Below are positions 20,429 to 30,130 of a stretch of 64,000 bases of DNA, in pieces. Position 1 is the stretch's first letter. Every line of letters starts with the position of its first letter. This DNA comes from JALYGY01 sp963800975 (GTDB taxonomy: Bacteria > Actinomycetota > Rubrobacteria > Rubrobacterales > Rubrobacteraceae). A model generated the notes under the pieces. That model saw nothing but the letters and a program-made list of their open reading frames with translations, searched no databases and was not told where the DNA came from. The translations under genes and the position numbers were made by a program. The stretch covers positions 1,116,001 through 1,180,000 of the forward strand of contig CAWDDB010000008.1 of the NCBI GenBank assembly GCA_963800975.1. The letters run 5' to 3'.

Positions 20429-22792
20429 CTACTGCCGCGCCATCGCCACGCGCAGGCGCTCGTCAGCGCTGATCAGGTGGTCCGTGTCCTCGGCGGCCGC
20501 GTCGATGTCGAGCTGCACCCAGCGCACCGTGCCGGTGAACTCGCTGTCCTTCGGGCCATAGTCGTCGCTCACCGGCGTCGCGCTGTCGCTGCCGACGTCG
20601 GTCGTCTCGTCGGCCGAGAACACCACCGGGACGGTTCCCTCGACGCGCCCGTCGCCCACCTGCGCGCCGTCGACGTAGAGCGCGACGTCGCCGCCCTTCC
20701 CGAGCCCGCCGCCGTCGTAGGAGAACTCCATCCGCACCTGGTGCTCGCCAGCGGTGATGGGTTCCTCCCCGTAGACCTTGAACCGCTGGAGGCCGAAGAG
20801 GTTGTAACAGTACGCCAACCTGCCGTCCGCCGCATAGAGCGCGAAGCCGCCGAACGCGCCGCCCTGGGCGATGATCACGCCGTTGGCGCCGGCCTCCGGG
20901 ACGTCGATCTGCGCCGTGATCGAGTGCGACTTGTTCTTCAGCACGACGACGGAGTTCTCGGACAGCCGTCCCATCCGGCCGAAGAGGAGCTGGGACGTGC
21001 CGCGAACGAGCTTGGGCCGGCCGGCGAGGTCGGGGTCGAAGCGCTCGTAGCGCCGGTCGTCGAGCGGGAGGACGTTGTACTTCCCCGCCTCGATCAGCCA
21101 CGAGCGCTGCAGCTCGCGCAGCTTCTCGGGCTGCTCGCCGGAGATGTCTCGCGCCTGTGTCCAGTCGTCGGGGCCATAGAGCTCCCAGACGTCGTCGTCG
21201 AAGGCGGGCATCTCCGTCGGAGTCCAGGGGATGCTGTGCCGCGTCACCGCGGTCCAGCCCTCATGGTAGATGCCGCGATTGCAGAACATCTCGAAGTACT
21301 GCGTCGTCCGGCGGTCGTCCGCGCCCGCGTCGTCGAAGGAGTACGCCATCGAGGTGCCCTGCAACGGTACCTGCTGGACGCCGTTGACGCTCACGGGTTC
21401 GGGGAGTCCTGCGGCGTCGAGCACCGTCGCTGCGACGTCGATCACGTGGTGGAACTGCGAGCGAACTTCGCCCTTCGCCCGGATGCCGGCGGGCCAGTGG
21501 ACTATCGTCCCGTTGCGGGTGCCGCCCCAGTGCGACGCGATCTGCTTGGTCCACTGGTATGGCGTGTCCATCGCATGGGCCCAGCCGACCGCGTAGTGGT
21601 TGTAGGCGTCCGGGGTGCCGAAGTCGTCGATCCGGGAGGCCATGAACTCGACCGTCTCCAGGCCGAAAGCGCCGTTCAGGATGACGAGCTCGTTGAAGCA
21701 ACCGTTCGGCGTACCTTCGGCCGACGCGCCGTTGTCGCCGATCATGTAGTAGACGAGCGTGTTCTCGAGGATCTCGAGCTCCTGAAGCGCGTCGATCAGC
21801 CTGCCCACGTTGTGGTCGGTGTGCTCCATGAAGCCGGCGTAGACCTCCATCTGGCGGGCCAGGACGGGCTTCAAGTCGTCGGGCATGTCGTCCCACGCCG
21901 GGATCTCGGCCGGGCGCTCCGTCAGCTCCGCGTCGGCCGGGATAACGCCGAGCTCCTTCTGGCGGGCGAACGTCCGCTCGCGCAGCGCGTCCCAGCCGTC
22001 GTCGAACTGACCCTTGTACTTGTCCGACCACTCGGGCCGCACGTGATGCGGAGCGTGCGTGGCGCCGGGCGCGAAGTAGACGAAGAACGGCTTGTCCGGC
22101 ATCAGGGCCTTCTGCTGGCTGATCCAATCGATCGCGTGATCCGTCATGTCCTCGGTGAAGTGGTAGCCCTCGTCCGCCGTCCGGTCGGGCTCGAGCGGCA
22201 CCGTGCCCTGGTAGATCGCTGGCGCGTACTGGTTCGTCTCGCCGCCGATGAAGCCGTAGAAGTGCTCGAAGCCCGAGCCGGTCGGCCACGCGTCGAACGG
22301 GCCCATCGGGCTGGTCTCCCAGACCGGCACCTCGTGGCACTTGCCGAACTGTGCGGTGGAGTAGCCGTTCAGCTTCAGGGTCTCCGCCAGCGGAGCCGAC
22401 GTATTGGGGCGGATCGAGTTGTAGCCGGGCGCGGCGGTGGCGATCTCGGTGATCCCGCCCATCCCCACCGAGTGGTGGTTGCGGCCGGTCAGCAGCGCTT
22501 GTCGGGTAGGCGAACAAAGCGCCGTCGTGTGGAAGCGGTTGTACTTGAGGCCGTTCGCTGCTAGCCGTTCGGCGGTCGGCGTCGAGCACGGCCCGCCGAA
22601 AGCACTCGAGGCGCCGAAGCCGACGTCGTCGAGCAAGATCACGAGCACGTTCGGCGCGCCCGCCGGCGGTCGCAGGGGCTCGATCGGCGGGAACGATGCG
22701 TCGGGGCTCTTGGCGTCGTACGTGATCAGGCCGGTGTACGGTCGATCCGGGATGGGCAGGATCTCCCGTTGGATTTCTTGATCTCGCGACAA
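20429..22792 (-). CDS. Type I arylsulfatase (large AtsD-like, cytoplasmic)
   Basis: A 787-residue sulfatase that removes sulfate from sulfate esters with water. The formylglycine site CSPTR is near residues 93-97; upstream is the metal pair in VLVILLDDVGFG, and further marks are GKCHEVPVWE, APGATHAPHH, IGDNGAS and HWGGTRNG. A C-terminal beta-sandwich (about 590-787) follows. There is no signal peptide. The TTG at 22792 is preferred because AAAGGAG lies 8 bases before it, inside the longer frame. The matching maturase gene is at 27053. It is probably transcribed from the box promoter behind the small gene at 22981. Its first 17 residues are also found at the start of the PLD gene at 48297. Confidence 0.93.
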   Translation of the reverse strand: MSRDQEIQREILPIPDRPYTGLITYDAKSPDASFPPIEPLRPPAGAPNVLVILLDDVGFGASSAFGGPCSTPTAERLAANGLKYNRFHTTALCSPTRQALLTGRNHHSVGMGGITEIATAAPGYNSIRPNTSAPLAETLKLNGYSTAQFGKCHEVPVWETSPMGPFDAWPTGSGFEHFYGFIGGETNQYAPAIYQGTVPLEPDRTADEGYHFTEDMTDHAIDWISQQKALMPDKPFFVYFAPGATHAPHHVRPEWSDKYKGQFDDGWDALRERTFARQKELGVIPADAELTERPAEIPAWDDMPDDLKPVLARQMEVYAGFMEHTDHNVGRLIDALQELEILENTLVYYMIGDNGASAEGTPNGCFNELVILNGAFGLETVEFMASRIDDFGTPDAYNHYAVGWAHAMDTPYQWTKQIASHWGGTRNGTIVHWPAGIRAKGEVRSQFHHVIDVAATVLDAAGLPEPVSVNGVQQVPLQGTSMAYSFDDAGADDRRTTQYFEMFCNRGIYHEGWTAVTRHSIPWTPTEMPAFDDDVWELYGPDDWTQARDISGEQPEKLRELQRSWLIEAGKYNVLPLDDRRYERFDPDLAGRPKLVRGTSQLLFGRMGRLSENSVVVLKNKSHSITAQIDVPEAGANGVIIAQGGAFGGFALYAADGRLAYCYNLFGLQRFKVYGEEPITAGEHQVRMEFSYDGGGLGKGGDVALYVDGAQVGDGRVEGTVPVVFSADETTDVGSDSATPVSDDYGPKDSEFTGTVRWVQLDIDAAAEDTDHLISADERLRVAMARQ

Positions 22793-22980
22793 GTTAGATT
22801 CTCCTTTCGGTGACAAGGGCCGGCCTAACTATCCAGACGACGAACAGTGCGAGGCGCGGGGGTCGTCTGCAGGTGGCTCGCTGCATCGTTCAAGAGGTTC
22901 TTCTGGTACCGACTGCACGTTCACCAGGCTGAGCCCCAGAGCGCCCTGTGCGATCGAGGCTCGAGATCGTTCAGGCACCC

Positions 22981-23196
22981 TCAGGTGGTCGTCCTGGTGC
23001 CCGCCGGCAGGGTCTCCACGCTGATAAGCCTGAGCCCCAGGCCGTTTATGCGATCGAGGATACCGTGCAGATGAACCTGGTCCAGCACGACCCCCTCGAT
23101 GATCGTTCGCCCGTCCGCCACGTGGACTTCCATGCCTTCGAAGGCCACCGCATAACGCGCGCTAAGCTCTCCGTCTACGACTATCCGGTATGCCAT
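22981..23196 (-). CDS. Small conserved protein, copy 1 (paralogue of 42636-42896)
   Basis: A 71-residue soluble protein of no recognised family. It starts MAYRIVVDGELSARYAVAFEGM and contains LHGILDRINGLGLRLISVE, both closely kept in the second copy at 42.6 kb. The shape (short beta-strands then two amphipathic helices) would suit a small binding or regulatory protein. AAGGA lies 7 bases before the ATG. Its promoter is the box at 23248-23305, with about 45 bases of leader. The LAL regulator remnant is upstream and the sulfatase downstream. The pairing with a LAL gene in both copies suggests a working link; that is inference. Confidence 0.85.
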   Translation of the reverse strand: MAYRIVVDGELSARYAVAFEGMEVHVADGRTIIEGVVLDQVHLHGILDRINGLGLRLISVETLPAGTRTTT

Positions 23197-23247
23197 CTGT
23201 CGTCCTTACGGGTCTTTGCCTTATCGCCTTTCTCCAGTTATCCTCGG

Positions 23248-23305
23248 AGCGTACGCCACGCAGGGCTCTGCTGTCCTCACCTATCGGCGCATCTCCCCTA
23301 GGGGA
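23248..23305 (-). promoter_or_regulatory. Box promoter 1
   Basis: On the minus strand: TCCCCTAGGGGA (23305-23294), 12 bases, GGTGA (23281-23277), 23 bases, then TACGCT (23253-23248) as -10. It faces the small gene at 23196 and, beyond, the sulfatase and amidotransferase. The palindrome begins 21 bases after the stop of the LAL regulator remnant. The layout matches five other sites in the window base for base in spacing. Confidence 0.8.
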
Positions 23306-23326
23306 TATAGGGATTTGCAAGGAAAA

Positions 23327-25589
23327 CTAGATTAGCTCCCTGCCGCGTGCCTGCTCCACGGCTTGCTCGCGCGAGGAGACCCCGAGCTTGCGGTAGATGG
23401 ACTTGACGTGGGTTCTTACCGTGCTGGGAGAAAGGTAGAGAATCCGCCCCATCTCTCGGGTGGAGAGCTCGCCGTCGAGTAGACAGCACCACGTCCAGCT
23501 CGCGGGTCGTGAGCTCCCCGTCGAGAGATCCGTCCCGCCGCCTGACCCTGCGAACGTCTCGCTCCTGGCGCTCGAGGAGTTCGGGGAACATTCCGGCGTC
23601 GGGATACGTCGTCGATGATTTCACGCGCCTCGGCGAGCACCGCCCGAGCCCCAGCCCGGTCGCCGATCGCGGATCGCACCGACGCGAGCGTCAGGTACCC
23701 GATAAGCCCGGGCCAGGGGCTCATGCCGGACAGCTCACTTCGCTTGTGGAGTGCGCCCTCCAGGACGGTTCGGGCCTCGGCCAGATCTCCGCGTTTCGCG
23801 AGCACGCGGCCGAGCGCGATGGGCGCCAGGGTAGCCTGGGGAATCCCATGCAGCCTGAACCTTTCCACCACCGCACCAGCCTCGCGCGCGAGCAACTCGG
23901 CCTCATCCAGGTGCCCCTCGTCCGACACGATCAGCGAAAGGAGGAACAGAGAGGGCAGCCGCAACACCGGCTGATCATCCCTTGTCAGCCGGAGCGCCTC
24001 TTCGACCGGTTTCCGGGCCCGCGATGCATCCCCCGTAAAGTAGAAGCCGATCCCCAGCTCCAGGCACACCAGAGGGAACCACGGCGAGGTTTGCCTTGAC
24101 TCCAGCTCTGCCGCTCTTTGGGCTGCCTCGACGATGCTCCGGACGCCGCCGAAGCCGAAGAGGGCTCGCACGATAGCCACGCCCGACTCCACCGAGGCGG
24201 TACCGTCGGGAAGCGCCCCCCTGTAGGAGCTGCCCTCGGCCAACTCCAGAAACCCCTCGCAATCTTCCCGCCGGCCGTTCAGGGCGTAGATCCACGCCTT
24301 CACCAGGATCAGCGCCGCGTCGCCGGAGATCAGATCTTCGGGCAGCCTATCCAGCCACCGGACCAGCGTTGCCGTCTGCCCCGTGGCGACGTAGTCCGAG
24401 AACCAGTAGCGTGAGATCAGGGCGCCCGCACGAGCATGGTCGCTGCCCGCGATGGCGTGGCGAATGGCAGCCCCGGACAAGGCCCGCGCGCTCGTACCAG
24501 GCGCTCGCCCGGCCGTGGAGGACGGGCACGAGCCCGGGTTGGGTGCTCTCGAGCTCGTACTCCAGGAAATCGGCGAACAGGCGATGGTAGCGATACCATT
24601 CCCCGCTCGTCCAGCGGAACGATGAACAGGTTGGAGTGCGAGAGCTCGCGCAGAAGCTGGCCTGAACCCTCTCTCCCCACGACCTCATCGCAAAGGGACC
24701 CCGACATCTTCTCAAGCACCGAGGTCCGGACCAGGAACTCCCTCTCTTGCTCGGAGAGGGTCCCCAGGACCTCCTCCGCGAGCAGGTCGACGATGTAGCG
24801 GCTGCTACCCCGAAGCGATGCGATGAAGTCGTGCGTGTCCTTCCCCCTCATGGAGAGGGCGGCGAGGTAGATCCCCGCGGGCCACCCCTCGGTACGCTCG
24901 ACCAACACGGCGAGGTCGGCACGGCTGACGCTCGGCCCGGGATGCTCCTCGATCAGGGCAGCGGTCTCCTCCTCCGAGAAGGCGAGTTGATCGGTGCGGA
25001 TCTCGTTCATCTCACCCCTCGCCCGCAAACGCCCAAGAGGGAGCGGAGGGTCGGAGCGGGTCGAGACGACGAGGTGGACCGTCTCTGGAAGGTGCTCCAC
25101 GAAGAAGGCCACGGTCTCGTGACAATCGCTCTCCTGTATGCAGTGATAGTCGTCGAGCACGACTATCACCCGACGCGGTAGCTCCGCCAGGCCATTTATG
25201 AGCATGGGAAGCGCCGTCTCTACCAGATCCGTCCCGACGACGCCCAGCCCCACGAGCACATCGTCCGCCCATCCTTCCTCCGGGGCGAGCCGGCGCAACG
25301 CCTCCACGACGTGCCTCCACAACCGGACCGGATCGTCGTCCTGCTCGTCGAGGGAGACCCAGGCGAAGGGCAGGTCGGGATCTCGGGATCTGCTCCACTG
25401 GGTGAGGAGCGTCGTCTTGCCGTAGCCGGCCGGGGCACCGACCAGTGTCAGCCTGCGATCCAAGCCCGCCTCGAGGCGCTCGAGCAGCTCGTGGCGCGGG
25501 ACCTGCTCGGAGCGAGGCGAAGGCGCGAGCAGCTTGGTCTTGACCAATACCTGCACGGAGGCCCCACCGTCATCAAGGATGTCGGTCAA
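23327..25589 (-). pseudogene. MalT-like (LAL) LuxR-family regulator, copy 1, multiply frameshifted
   Basis: Joined fragments give a protein of about 750 residues colinear with the intact copy at 40310. The N-terminal 340 residues are open: Walker A GAPAGYGKTTLLTQW, then IVVLDDYHCI and MNEIRTDQLAFSEEE. The frame then breaks near 24600 (before GEWYRYH), near 24470, near 23600 and near 23485. The last frame carries the LuxR helix-turn-helix (STVRTHVKSIYRKLGVSSREQAVE) and ends at TAG 23329-23327. Four shifts mean no full-length activator can be made, although the ATPase part could still be expressed. The intact copy presumably supplies the function. Confidence 0.9.
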
Positions 25590-25920
25590 GAATCTAGCGC
25601 TCCAACCCGATGCCGCGCCTCTCGCGCATCACCGGAACCCAGTTTACCCAGCATCCCCAGCTTACAGCAATAGTATACAGATGCTAGGAGAGGAACACTA
25701 GGACATCTGTCCCGCAGCCCGATAGGTAAGGGGCGTAGCCGCATCGCTCGCGGCTGGAGAGAGCTCGGCTCCTGGACTCTCTAGCCGAAGGGGCAGTCCT
25801 GCGCTGACGGCCGGAAACCATGCACCGGGCTCGCGTAGATAACGATTCGTGATCCGCTGCTCGGCGTCGGGTCACTGCTCAAGCGTCTCCATCCGTGTGC
25901 TCACTGGTCCGTTCGCGAAA
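25590..25920 (+). other. Divergent intergenic region upstream of LAL copy 1
   Basis: About 330 bases between the start of the LAL remnant (minus strand) and box promoter 2 (plus strand). It should contain the LAL promoter, but I find no box motif pointing that way. A short stem TCGGCT/AGCCGA is near 25770-25797. No gene is seen. Confidence 0.4.
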
Positions 25921-25978
25921 TCCCCTAGGGGAGATGTTGCGATAGGTGATGCAAACCCTCGTGTAAAGAACGTAGATT
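25921..25978 (+). promoter_or_regulatory. Box promoter 2
   Basis: TCCCCTAGGGGA (25921-25932), 12 bases, GGTGA (25945-25949), 23 bases, TAGATT (25973-25978). The ATG of the DUF7144-like gene is 36 bases beyond the -10. The run of genes behind it includes the formylglycine-generating enzyme. Confidence 0.82.
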
Positions 25979-26014
25979 GCCAAGGACAAGCGCAATGCAG
26001 GAAAGGAGAGGGAG

Positions 26015-26476
26015 ATGGCTGACCAGCACAGCGAACCCGTCGCGGGAGGGATAGGCGACCCCACGGAGCGCTCGGGCGGGGCGAGCGCCGCGACAGCACA
26101 CGGCAGGCCAGGCATGCTGACCTTCGCCGCCGTCGTGATGTTCGTGGTGGCCGGCCTGGAGATCTTGAGCGCGTTGCTGGCCTTCGCGGGCACCGGGTGG
26201 TGGGTGACCGACTCGGGCAACCTCCTCTACGCGAACTTCGTCTTGTGGGGCATCCTCGATACGATCGTGGCGCTCCTGGCGCTCTTCGCGGGGATAGACA
26301 TCCTGAGGGGAGGGACCTACGGGTTCGTCATGGGCTACATCTTCGCGGTTATCGGGGCGATCAGGTGGCTGTTCGTGGTCCCGGCGGCGCCTGTGCTGGC
26401 GGTGGTCGTCGTGGCGCTATGCGTGATGGTGATCTACGGGCTCTCCAAGTACTCGGACTATGGCAGGGAAGCCTGA
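26015..26476 (+). CDS. DUF7144-like four-helix membrane protein
   Basis: A 153-residue protein. A hydrophilic Gly/Ala/Ser-rich start of about 35 residues is followed by four membrane helices: about 36-58, 72-92, 98-118 and 121-142. It ends in a short cytoplasmic tail KYSDYGREA. The spacing and the WGILDTIVALLALFAGIDILRG region resemble small actinobacterial DUF7144 proteins of unknown role. GGAGAGGGAG precedes the ATG. It is the first gene behind box promoter 2, and a strong hairpin follows 55 bases after the stop. Confidence 0.8.
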   Translation: MADQHSEPVAGGIGDPTERSGGASAATAHGRPGMLTFAAVVMFVVAGLEILSALLAFAGTGWWVTDSGNLLYANFVLWGILDTIVALLALFAGIDILRGGTYGFVMGYIFAVIGAIRWLFVVPAAPVLAVVVVALCVMVIYGLSKYSDYGREA

Positions 26477-26530
26477 TTTTCTGGCGCGGGGTGATCGGAT
26501 TGCCGTAGAGATAGAACCGTTGGGCGCCAC

Positions 26531-26560
26531 CGATGCGGGCGGGAGATTTCGCCCGCATCG
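26531..26560 (+). terminator. 11-bp hairpin after the DUF7144-like gene
   Basis: CGATGCGGGCG pairs exactly with CGCCCGCATCG around an 8-base loop. There is no long T-run. It may end or reduce transcription from box promoter 2 before the genes further on. Confidence 0.55.
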
Positions 26561-26731
26561 GTCCTGTTGCTCGGACCTTGAGGAAGCTGGCGCCGCAAGG
26601 GCGAGTCCGGCCTCACGGAGTGCCCAGGATTCGGCTAGCTCGAGCAAGGCGAGGCTCCGGAAGAGTCAGCTGCGACCAGAGGCGTAACGCGCAGGGACGA
26701 TCGAACTGCCGCGAGCAGGAGGAAGAAGAAG

Positions 26732-26992
26732 ATGGGCAGGAGCTACGGGACGCTCAGGATCTGGTCGACGGTGCTCATCATCGTCGGGGTTGTGGGTGTC
26801 GTCCTGGTCGCTATCGGGACGATCGTGGCCATGGTAGAGGCGGTGACCTTCGGGCAGGCCCTGGTGGTCCTCCTGATCGGCGGTCCTCTGGCCGCGCTGT
26901 TCGCCAGCTGGCCCATAGCGCTGGGCCAGGGCTTGAGGGCGCTCGCCGACGTGGCCGAGTACGTGCAAGACCAGCAGCGGACGGTCAGGTGA
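26732..26992 (+). CDS. Small two-helix membrane protein
   Basis: An 86-residue protein with a short basic start, two hydrophobic helices (about 10-36 and 40-62) and a hydrophilic C-terminal helix with LADVAEYVQDQQRTVR. No family is recognised with certainty. GCAGGAGGAAGAAGAAG precedes the ATG, a good ribosome site. It sits between the DUF7144-like gene and the FGE gene, on the same strand. Confidence 0.75.
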   Translation: MGRSYGTLRIWSTVLIIVGVVGVVLVAIGTIVAMVEAVTFGQALVVLLIGGPLAALFASWPIALGQGLRALADVAEYVQDQQRTVR

Positions 26993-27052
26993 AGATCGGC
27001 GAGACAGAGAGCCAGGCATGTTGTGCCGCTCCTCGCCCAGGTTCGTCGCGGG

Positions 27053-27964
27053 ATGATCGACTCTGCGGCGGATGCTTTGCGGATCACACGAGGCGACGCA
27101 ACCGGTAAGGTATCCGCAGCAGCCATGGTGCGCCTCGACGGCGGCGAGTTCCTTATGGGTACGGACGATGCGGTCGGATTTCCTGCCGACGGAGAAGGGC
27201 CGGTACGTGCCGTCACATTGAGCCCGTTCCGGATCGATCCGACCGCCGTCTCGAACGCCAGCTTCGTGGAGTTCGTCGACGCAACCGGCTACCTCACTGA
27301 TGCCGAGCGCTACGGCTGGTCCTTCGTCTTCGGAGGACTCCTGCCCGACGACTTTCCCGACACGCGAGGCGCGGCCCGGGCGCCGTGGTGGCGCCAGGTC
27401 TTCGGCGCGGACTGGCGCCACCCTGAGGGTCCGCACTCATCGGTCGAGGCCAGGACGGACCACCCCGTGGTACACGTGTCGTGGAACGACGCTATCGCAT
27501 ACTGTGCCTGGGCGGGCGCGCGCCTCCCGACCGAGGCCGAGTGGGAGCACGCCGCAAGAGGCGGACTCGAGCAGAGCCGCTACGCGTGGGGCGACGAGCT
27601 GAGGTCCAACGGGCGGTGGCGCTGCAACATCTGGCAGGGTACTTTCCCTTCGCAAAACACCCTGGAGGACGGTCACCTCGGCACCGCCCCCGTGGACGAG
27701 TACGAGCCCAACGGGTTCGGGCTGTACAACGCCTGTGGCAACGCGTGGGAGTGGTGCGCCGACTGGTTCGACCCCTCCTTCCACGCCAGGGGTCCGCGCG
27801 AGGACCCGAGCGGGCCGCCCTTCGGTCGGGCGAAGGCGATGAGGGGAGGATCCTATCTGTGCCACGACTCCTACTGCAACCGCTACCGGGTGGCGGCCAG
27901 GAGCTCCAACACCCCCGATTCTTCGACCGGCAACATCGGTTTCAGGTGCGCCAGAGATGAGTAG
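27053..27964 (+). CDS. Formylglycine-generating enzyme (SUMF1/EgtB/PvdO family)
   Basis: A 303-residue protein. It should oxidise the Cys of sulfatase CxPxR sites to formylglycine, using copper and oxygen. Start blocks are GGEFLMGTDD and IDPTAVSNASFVEFV; the core has PVVHVSWNDAIAYCAWAG, RLPTEAEWEHAARGG and NACGNAWEWCADWF. The two copper-binding Cys of true FGEs are present in CHDSYC (about 270 and 275), and the substrate-site SSNTPDSSTGNIGFRCA follows. This separates it from EgtB-type relatives. The sulfatase at 20429 is an obvious client. There is no signal peptide, matching the cytoplasmic sulfatase. The start is uncertain: ATG 27053, or GTG 27023; neither has a strong ribosome site. Confidence 0.92.
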   Translation: MIDSAADALRITRGDATGKVSAAAMVRLDGGEFLMGTDDAVGFPADGEGPVRAVTLSPFRIDPTAVSNASFVEFVDATGYLTDAERYGWSFVFGGLLPDDFPDTRGAARAPWWRQVFGADWRHPEGPHSSVEARTDHPVVHVSWNDAIAYCAWAGARLPTEAEWEHAARGGLEQSRYAWGDELRSNGRWRCNIWQGTFPSQNTLEDGHLGTAPVDEYEPNGFGLYNACGNAWEWCADWFDPSFHARGPREDPSGPPFGRAKAMRGGSYLCHDSYCNRYRVAARSSNTPDSSTGNIGFRCARDE

Positions 27965-28147
27965 TAGCATTCGAACCGGGATGGTGGGCCTACCGGCGGA
28001 TGATGCACGGACCATTACACCCAGATTTCATCTCCCTCGAGACGGCTCGAACTCCCCGGACGACATCAAGGGAAGGTCTCCCCCTCGATCGTTTCTCACC
28101 GTATGAACAACGCGTCAGCGCAACCCAAAAGTGAGGAGAGACAATCG

Positions 28148-28639
28148 ATGGCGACGCTATCCGTGCTGAAGTTCAACGATCCAGGTGGAGCAGACAGGGT
28201 GCTCATCGCCCTCCAGGGCATGCAGGAGAGGGAGATGATCACGCTGCAGGACGCGGCCGTGGTCAGCTGGCCCCAGGGCAACAAGAAGCCCTCCACCCGC
28301 CAGCTGCACAGCACCGCAGGCGCTGGCGCTCTGGGTGGCGCGTTCTGGGGCTTCCTGTTCGGGCTGATCTTCTTCGTGCCGTTCCTCGGGGCTGCGATCG
28401 GGGCCGGGATGGGGGCTCTCACGGGTTCGATGGCCGACGTCGGGATCAGCGACGACTTCATCAAGCAGGTGCGAGAGAAGGTGACGGAGGGCACCTCCGC
28501 GTTGTTTGCCCTGACCAGCGACGCCTCGGCGCCCGACAAGGTCATCGACGAGCTCAAGCAATACGACTTCGAGATCATCTCGACCAACCTGCCCGAGGAG
28601 CAGGAGAAGCAACTGCGCGAAGCCTTCGCGCAAGAGTAG
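28148..28639 (+). CDS. DUF1269-type glycine-zipper membrane protein, copy 1
   Basis: A 163-residue protein that begins MATLSVLKFNDPGGADRVL. The centre is a Gly-rich hydrophobic hairpin (LGGAFWGFLFGLIFFVPFLGAAIGAGMGALTG, about 62-95), then a soluble tail with DDFIKQVREKVTEGTSALFAL and IISTNLPEEQEKQL. This is the DUF1269 layout; the function is unknown, but members are often found with stress genes. GAGGAG precedes the ATG. A near-identical copy is at 38892 under box promoter 4. A strong terminator follows. Confidence 0.88.
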   Translation: MATLSVLKFNDPGGADRVLIALQGMQEREMITLQDAAVVSWPQGNKKPSTRQLHSTAGAGALGGAFWGFLFGLIFFVPFLGAAIGAGMGALTGSMADVGISDDFIKQVREKVTEGTSALFALTSDASAPDKVIDELKQYDFEIISTNLPEEQEKQLREAFAQE

Positions 28640-28652
28640 TAGGAGGCAAAAT

Positions 28653-28679
28653 CGCTGTGGGGCAGTCTGCCCCACAGCG
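28653..28679 (+). terminator. 12-bp hairpin after DUF1269 copy 1
   Basis: CGCTGTGGGGCA pairs exactly with TGCCCCACAGCG around the loop GTC, 13 bases after the stop. The run GAGAAAAGG follows instead of T's. It is the clearest terminator-like structure in the island. Confidence 0.7.
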
Positions 28680-28730
28680 AGAAAAGGCACCAACGTAGAG
28701 ATGGCAACTTACGTAGTGAGGGCCTGAGAT

Positions 28731-29977
28731 ATGAGCGAGCAGGGAGATAAGGGGACCAGACCTCCGACGGAAGGAGAAACGGAGCCTCAGGCTGGAACCC
28801 AGGCACAGGTCGTGGCAAAGCCGGAGGCAGAGTCCGATGCCCCCGTGTCAGGAGAGGGCCTCGTGTGGGTGCGCGTCGCGCCCTCCCAGGTGATGCGCAC
28901 GGTGGCCGTGGCTCTCTTGACCGCGGCGGTGGTGCTGGGGGCGTTCTTCGTGCTCTGGCAGCTACGCACTTTTGTCGCCTGGTTCCTTGCCGCCCTCTTC
29001 CTGGCCGCGGTGCTCAACCCGGCGGTCAACTGGTTCCAGCGGCGTCACAGGATGATCAAACGCCCCCTCGCCATCGTGCTCGTCTACCTGGGGGTGGTGG
29101 TGGCGCTGCTCTTCATGGTGGGCATCCTCTTGCCCGTGCTTGTGGATCAGATTCGGGGCCTGATCAACTTCGCTACCACCGTGGCACAAGCCCCCGAAGG
29201 ACCGACGAAGTACCTCCAGGATCTCGCCCGCCAAAACGGGTTGGGTTCGGTCTTCAACAGGTTCAGCGACCAGATCGATAATGTCCGCGGCCAGCTGAAA
29301 GACGTGGCCAGCAACGCACTACTATCCACGGGCGGGATAGTCGTCGGCATCGCCGGGCTCGTCGCCGCGCTGGTAACCGTCCTGACGCTCACGTTTTTCC
29401 TGATCCTGGGCAGCGAGCGGTATCTCAACGCCTCGGTAGGGCTCTTCGCCGAACGGCACCAGCCTCTCGTCAGGCGCCTCCTCACGCAATCGGGTGGAGC
29501 GGTCACGGGTTACGTGACGGGCAACCTCACCATCAGCGTGATCTGCGGCATAACGACCTTCGTCGTGCTCGAGGTTCTCGGGATGCCCTACGCCGCAGCG
29601 CTGGCGCTGCTGGTCGCGGTGCTCGACCTGATCCCGCTTGGTTGGCGCGACGCTGGGCGGGGCATTACTCGTAATCGTGGGGTTCTTCGTCGCGCCGTGG
29701 AAGGGCCGTGGTACTGCTCGTCTACATCGTGATCTACCAGCAGGTGGAGGGCAGCCTCCTCCAACCGCTGGTTTACAGCCGCGCCGTGCACCTCAACGCC
29801 CTGACGATCTTCGTCGCGATCCTGGCTGGGGGGATCCTGCTAGGCATCCCGGGGGCGCTGCTGGCCGTCCCCGTGGCCGAGATCATCCGGATAGTCATCA
29901 CCGATATACTGGCTTACCGGCGCACGGGCTCAGACGAAGTCGTGCCAGCCGCCCCACCCTCGCAGCCTACTCAATGA
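28731..29977 (+). pseudogene. AI-2E-family transporter, copy 1, two frameshifts
   Basis: A permease-like protein of about 415 residues. It has a hydrophilic N-terminus (about 55 residues) and membrane segments with LWQLRTFVAWFLAALFLAAVLNP and VLVDQIRGL. The family block LLVAVLDLIPL is then interrupted: an extra T near 29637 and an extra base near 29706 move VGATLGGALLVIVGFF and LLVYIVIYQQVEG into other frames. The end NALTIFVAILAGGILLGIPG up to TGA 29975-29977 is normal. AI-2E-family proteins include autoinducer exporters and sodium/proton antiporters. Copies 2 and 3 lie at 32349 (intact) and 37338 (broken). Confidence 0.85.
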
Positions 29978-30130
29978 ACTCCTCGCCATCGTCGTGCGTT
30001 CCACGAGAGACCGCCGACGGTACGGGAGGGTCATTGTGCGGCTCGAGGACTCAGGGGAGGCTAGAGACCACCCCTCTAAAATCGAGAACGCGGGGCCATC
30101 GTGGGCGGGGCCATCGCGATCAGGACATCA

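Noticed and set aside
20414..22564. Long plus-strand open frame of 716 codons opposite the sulfatase
   Set aside because: It is antisense to a gene with full sulfatase motifs; the protein is Arg/Val-rich with no family, as usual for the complementary frame in GC-rich DNA.
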